The notes below the pieces were generated by a model. That model saw only the letters and a program-made list of their open reading frames with translations, was not told the origin of the DNA and searched no databases. A program made the translations under genes and the position numbers. From Haliclystus octoradiatus (taxonomy: Eukaryota > Cnidaria > Staurozoa > Stauromedusae > Haliclystidae), in assembly GCA_916610825.1 (NCBI GenBank), contig OU744448.1, positions 15,561,936-15,625,935 on the forward strand: DNA of 64,000 bases. The letters are read 5' to 3'. Below are positions 61,197-64,000 of this stretch, in pieces. Each line of letters starts with the position of its first letter. The stretch's first letter is position 1.

Positions 61197-64000
61197 GAAT
61201 TCGAATTTGATAAAAACAGCTCAAAATAACCAAAAACAATGCTTAATTCCCAAGGGAAATTGAATTTGACAAAAACAGCTCAAAATGACCAAAAACAATG
61301 CTCAATTCTCAAGGGAATTCGAATTTAAGAAAAACAGCTCAGAATGACCAAAAACAATGCTTAATTCCCAAGGGAATTCGAATTTGACAAAAACAGCTCA
61401 AAATGACCAAAAACAATGCTTAATTCCCAAGGGAATTCGAATTTGATAAAAACAGCTCAAAATAACCAAAAACAATGCTTAATTCCCAAGGGAAATTGAA
61501 TTTGACAAAAACAGCTCAAAATGACCAAAAACAATGCTCAATTCTCAAGGGAATTCGAATTTAAGAAAAACAGCTCAAAATGACCAAAAACAATGCTTAA
61601 TTCCCAAGGGAATTCGAATTTGACAAAGACAGCTCAAAATGACCAAAAACAATGCTTAATTCCCAAGGGAATACGAATTTGACAAAAACAGCTCAAATTG
61701 ACCGAAAACAATGCTTAATTCCCAAGGGAATTCGAATTTGACAAAAACAACTTAAAATGACAAAATACAATGCTTAATTCCCAAGGGAATTCGAATTTGA
61801 CAAAAACAGCTCAAAATGACAAAAAACAATGCTTAATTCCAAAGGGAATTCGGAATTAACAAAAACAGCTCAAAATGACCAAAAACAATGCTTAATTCCC
61901 AAGGGAATTCGAATTTGACAAAAACAACTTAAAATGACAAAATACAATGCTTAATTCCCAAGGGAATTCGAATTTGACAAAAACAGCTCAAAATGACCAA
62001 AAAAAATGCTTAATTCCCAAGGGAATTCAAATTTGACAAAAACAGCTCAAAATGACCAAAAACAATGCTTAATTCCCAAGGGAACTCGAATTTGACAAAC
62101 ACAGCTCAAAATGACCAAAAACAATGCTTAATTCCCAAGGGAATTCGAATTTGATAAAAACAGCTCAAAATAACCAAAAACAATGCTTAATTCCCAAGGG
62201 AAATTGAATTTGACAAAAACAACTCAAAATGATCAAAAACAATGCTCAATTCTCAAGGTAATTCGAATTTAAGAAAAACAGCTCAAAATGACCAAAAACA
62301 ATGCTTAATTCCCAAGGGAATTCGAATTTGATAAAAACAGCTCAAAATAACCAAAAACAATGCTTAATTCCCAAGGGAAATTGAATTTGACAAAAACAGC
62401 TCAAAATGACCAAAAACAATGCTCAATTCTCAAGGGAATTCGAATTTAAGAAAAACAGCTCAGAATGACCAAAAACAATGCTTAATTCCCAAGGGAATTC
62501 GAATTTGACAAAAACAGCTCAAAATGACCAAAAACAATGCTTAATTCCCAAGGGAATTCGAATTTGATAAAAACAGCTCAAAATAACCAAAAACAATGCT
62601 TAATTCCCAAGGGAAATTGAATTTGACAAAAACAGCTCAAAATGACCAAAAACAATGCTCAATTCTCAAGGGAATTCGAATTTAAGAAAAACAGCTCAAA
62701 ATGACCAAAAACAATGCTTAATTCCCAAGGGAATTCGAATTTGACAAAAACAGCTCAAAATGAGCAAAAACAATGCTTAATTCCCAAGGGAATACGAATT
62801 TGACAAAAACAGCTCAAATTGACCGAAAACAATGCTTAATTCCCAAGGGAATTCGAATTTGACAAAAACAACTTAAAATGACAAAATACAATGCTTAATT
62901 CCCAAGGGAATTCGAATTTGACAAAAACAGCTCAAAATGACAAAAAACAATGCTTAATTCCAAAGGGAATTCGGAATTAACAAAAACAGCTCAAAATGAC
63001 CAAAAACAATGCTTAATTCCCAAGGGAATTCGAATTTGACAAAAACAACTTAAAATGACAAAATACAATGCTTAATTCCAAAGGGAAATCGAATTTGACA
63101 AAAACAACTCAAAATAACCAAAAACAATGCTCAATTCTCAAGGGAATTCGAATTTAAGAAAAACAGCTCAAAGTGACCAAAAACAATGCTTAATTCCCAA
63201 GGGAATTCGAATTTGACAAAAACAGCTCAAAATGACCAAAAACAATGCTTAATTCCCAAGGGAATTCGAATTTGACAAAAACAGCTCAAATTGACCGAAA
63301 ACAATGCTTAATTCCCAAGGGAATTCGAATTTGACAAAAACAACTTAAAATGACAAAATACAATGCTTAATTCCCAAGGGAATTCGAATTTGACAAAAAC
63401 AGCTCAAAATGACCAAAAACAATGCTTAATTCCCAAGGGAATTCGAATTTGACAAAAACAGCTCAAAATGACCAAAAACAATGCTTAATTCCCAAGGGAA
63501 CTCGAATTTGACAAACACAGCTCAAAATGACCAAAAACAATGCTTAATTCCCAAGGGAATTCGAATTTGATAAAAACAGCTCAAAATAACCAAAAACAAT
63601 GCTTAATTCCCAAGGGAAATTGAATTTGACAAAAACAGCTCAAAATGACCAAAAACAATGCTCAATTCTCAAGGGAATTCGAATTTAAGAAAAACAGCTC
63701 AAAATGACCAAAAACAATGCTTAATTCCCAAGGGAATTCGAATTTGATAAAAACAGCTCAAAATAACCAAAAACAATGCTTAATTCCCAAGGGAAATTGA
63801 ATTTGACAAAAACAGCTCAAAATGACCAAAAACAATGCTCAATTCTCAAGGGAATTCGAATTTAAGAAAAACAGCTCAAAATGACCGAAAACAATGCTTA
63901 ATTCCCAAGGGAATTCGAATTTGACAAAAACAACTTAAAATGACAAAATACAATGCTTAATTCCCAAGGGAATTCGAATTTGACAAAAACAGCTCAAAAT

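Larger units (their letters stand above)
45517..64000 (+). repeat. 59-bp satellite array, right part (about 313 monomers)
   Basis: Same monomer, orientation and variant set as left of the gap. Units start at 45561 and every 59 bases to 55591, where a single 60-bp unit shifts the register by one; they then run from 55651 to the partial unit at 63970. Type M, N and K monomers are especially frequent from about 55.5 kb on. Private variants shared with the left part (units at 42068 and 42363 recur at 55119 and 55414) show that the two sides belong to one array family. There is no gene, RNA gene or inserted element. The array continues past the right edge of the window. Confidence 0.98.

Noticed and set aside
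1-64000. CRISPR array
   Set aside because: The repeats abut with no unique spacers, and variation is spread along the unit in recurring types. There is no leader or cas gene.
1-64000. Bacterial promoter in each monomer (TTGACA at about monomer positions 11-16)
   Set aside because: No TATAAT-like hexamer lies 16-18 bases downstream, the match is a by-product of the repeated unit, and the context is a eukaryote-type satellite with no gene.
1-64000. The 59-bp FokI satellite of Vicia faba, suggested by the equal monomer length
   Set aside because: The consensus has no FokI site (GGATG or CATCC). Equal length alone is not evidence of identity, and a sequence comparison was not possible here.
1-64000. 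CENP-B box in the monomer (TTCG followed by A-rich sequence)
   Set aside because: The TTCG is present but the downstream CGGG core of the box is missing on both strands in all types I examined.
1-64000. Telomeric or subtelomeric short repeats, tRNA, rRNA or transposon insertions between monomers
   Set aside because: The 59-bp register is unbroken apart from three single-base shifts and the N gap, which leaves no room for inserted sequence.
1-64000. The whole array as an assembly artefact
   Set aside because: Many different variant orders, hybrids and private mutations occur, which a collapsed or looped assembly would not create. Copy number and the most identical pairs (59.2-61.2 kb, blocks around the gap) could still be wrong.

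Overview
The whole window is one tandem satellite DNA array. The unit is a 59-bp AT-rich monomer, repeated head to tail in one orientation from base 1 to base 64000. The only break is a run of exactly 200 Ns at 45317-45516. Counting from the first base there are 768 monomers up to the gap, and about 312 complete ones after it plus partial units at the gap edge and window end. I found no gene, RNA gene, transposon, CRISPR array or unique sequence. Arrays of this length, order and homogeneity are typical of eukaryotic heterochromatin (centromeric, pericentromeric or subtelomeric), so the window most likely comes from a plant or animal chromosome assembly. The sequence alone does not identify the species.

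Monomer numbering used throughout: position 1 is the G of the GAATTC that opens each unit (starts at 1, 60, 119 ...). The commonest form (type E, e.g. 1063-1121) has 27 A, 12 T, 12 C and 8 G (34% GC). It carries an EcoRI site at 1-6, a TTCGAA core at 4-9, A-tracts at 16-20, 27-30 and 36-40, and a dyad over 49-59 that continues into the next unit. Other recurring types differ from E at fixed positions: A = 23A,26T,35A,39T; B = 35A,55A; C = 8G,10A,13A; D = 41A; F = 4C,19C,46T (F' lacks 46T); G = 14T,15T,54T; H = 23A,24T,39T,43T; I = 15T,55A; J = 4A,23A,32A,48C,54T; K = 13A,15G; L = 30T,36G; M = 15T,32A; N = 4A,6T,48C,54T; O = 48C,54T.

These types follow one another in fixed orders, so the array is a nested higher-order repeat. 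The smallest common block is the M-N-K trimer (177 bp). Above it are 15-mers (885 bp, left end), 17-mers (1003 bp, near 9.4-11.4, 15.3-17.3, 25.8-27.8 and 59.2-61.2 kb), a 24-mer (1416 bp, 51.3-54.1 kb), a 54-mer (3186 bp, 28.9-35.2 kb) and a 59-mer (3481 bp, 32.9-39.9 kb). The longest is a 7.6-kb segment present at both 14.0-21.6 and 24.5-32.0 kb.

Layout: 0-4 kb, 15-mer blocks with M-N-K runs; 4-9.8 kb, 34-mer and 72-mer offset copies; 9.4-11.4 kb, 17-mer pair; 14-40 kb, the large nested duplications; 40-45.3 kb, related blocks up to the gap; 45.5-51 kb, 22-mer copies; 51.3-54.1 kb, 24-mer pair; 54.9-58.8 kb, copies of blocks from 41.8 and 46.2 kb; 59-64 kb, M-N-K-rich 17-mer pair and its surroundings. 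Hybrid monomers, single-monomer losses and shared private variants let parts of the crossover history be read directly. Only three monomers have a length other than 59 bp.
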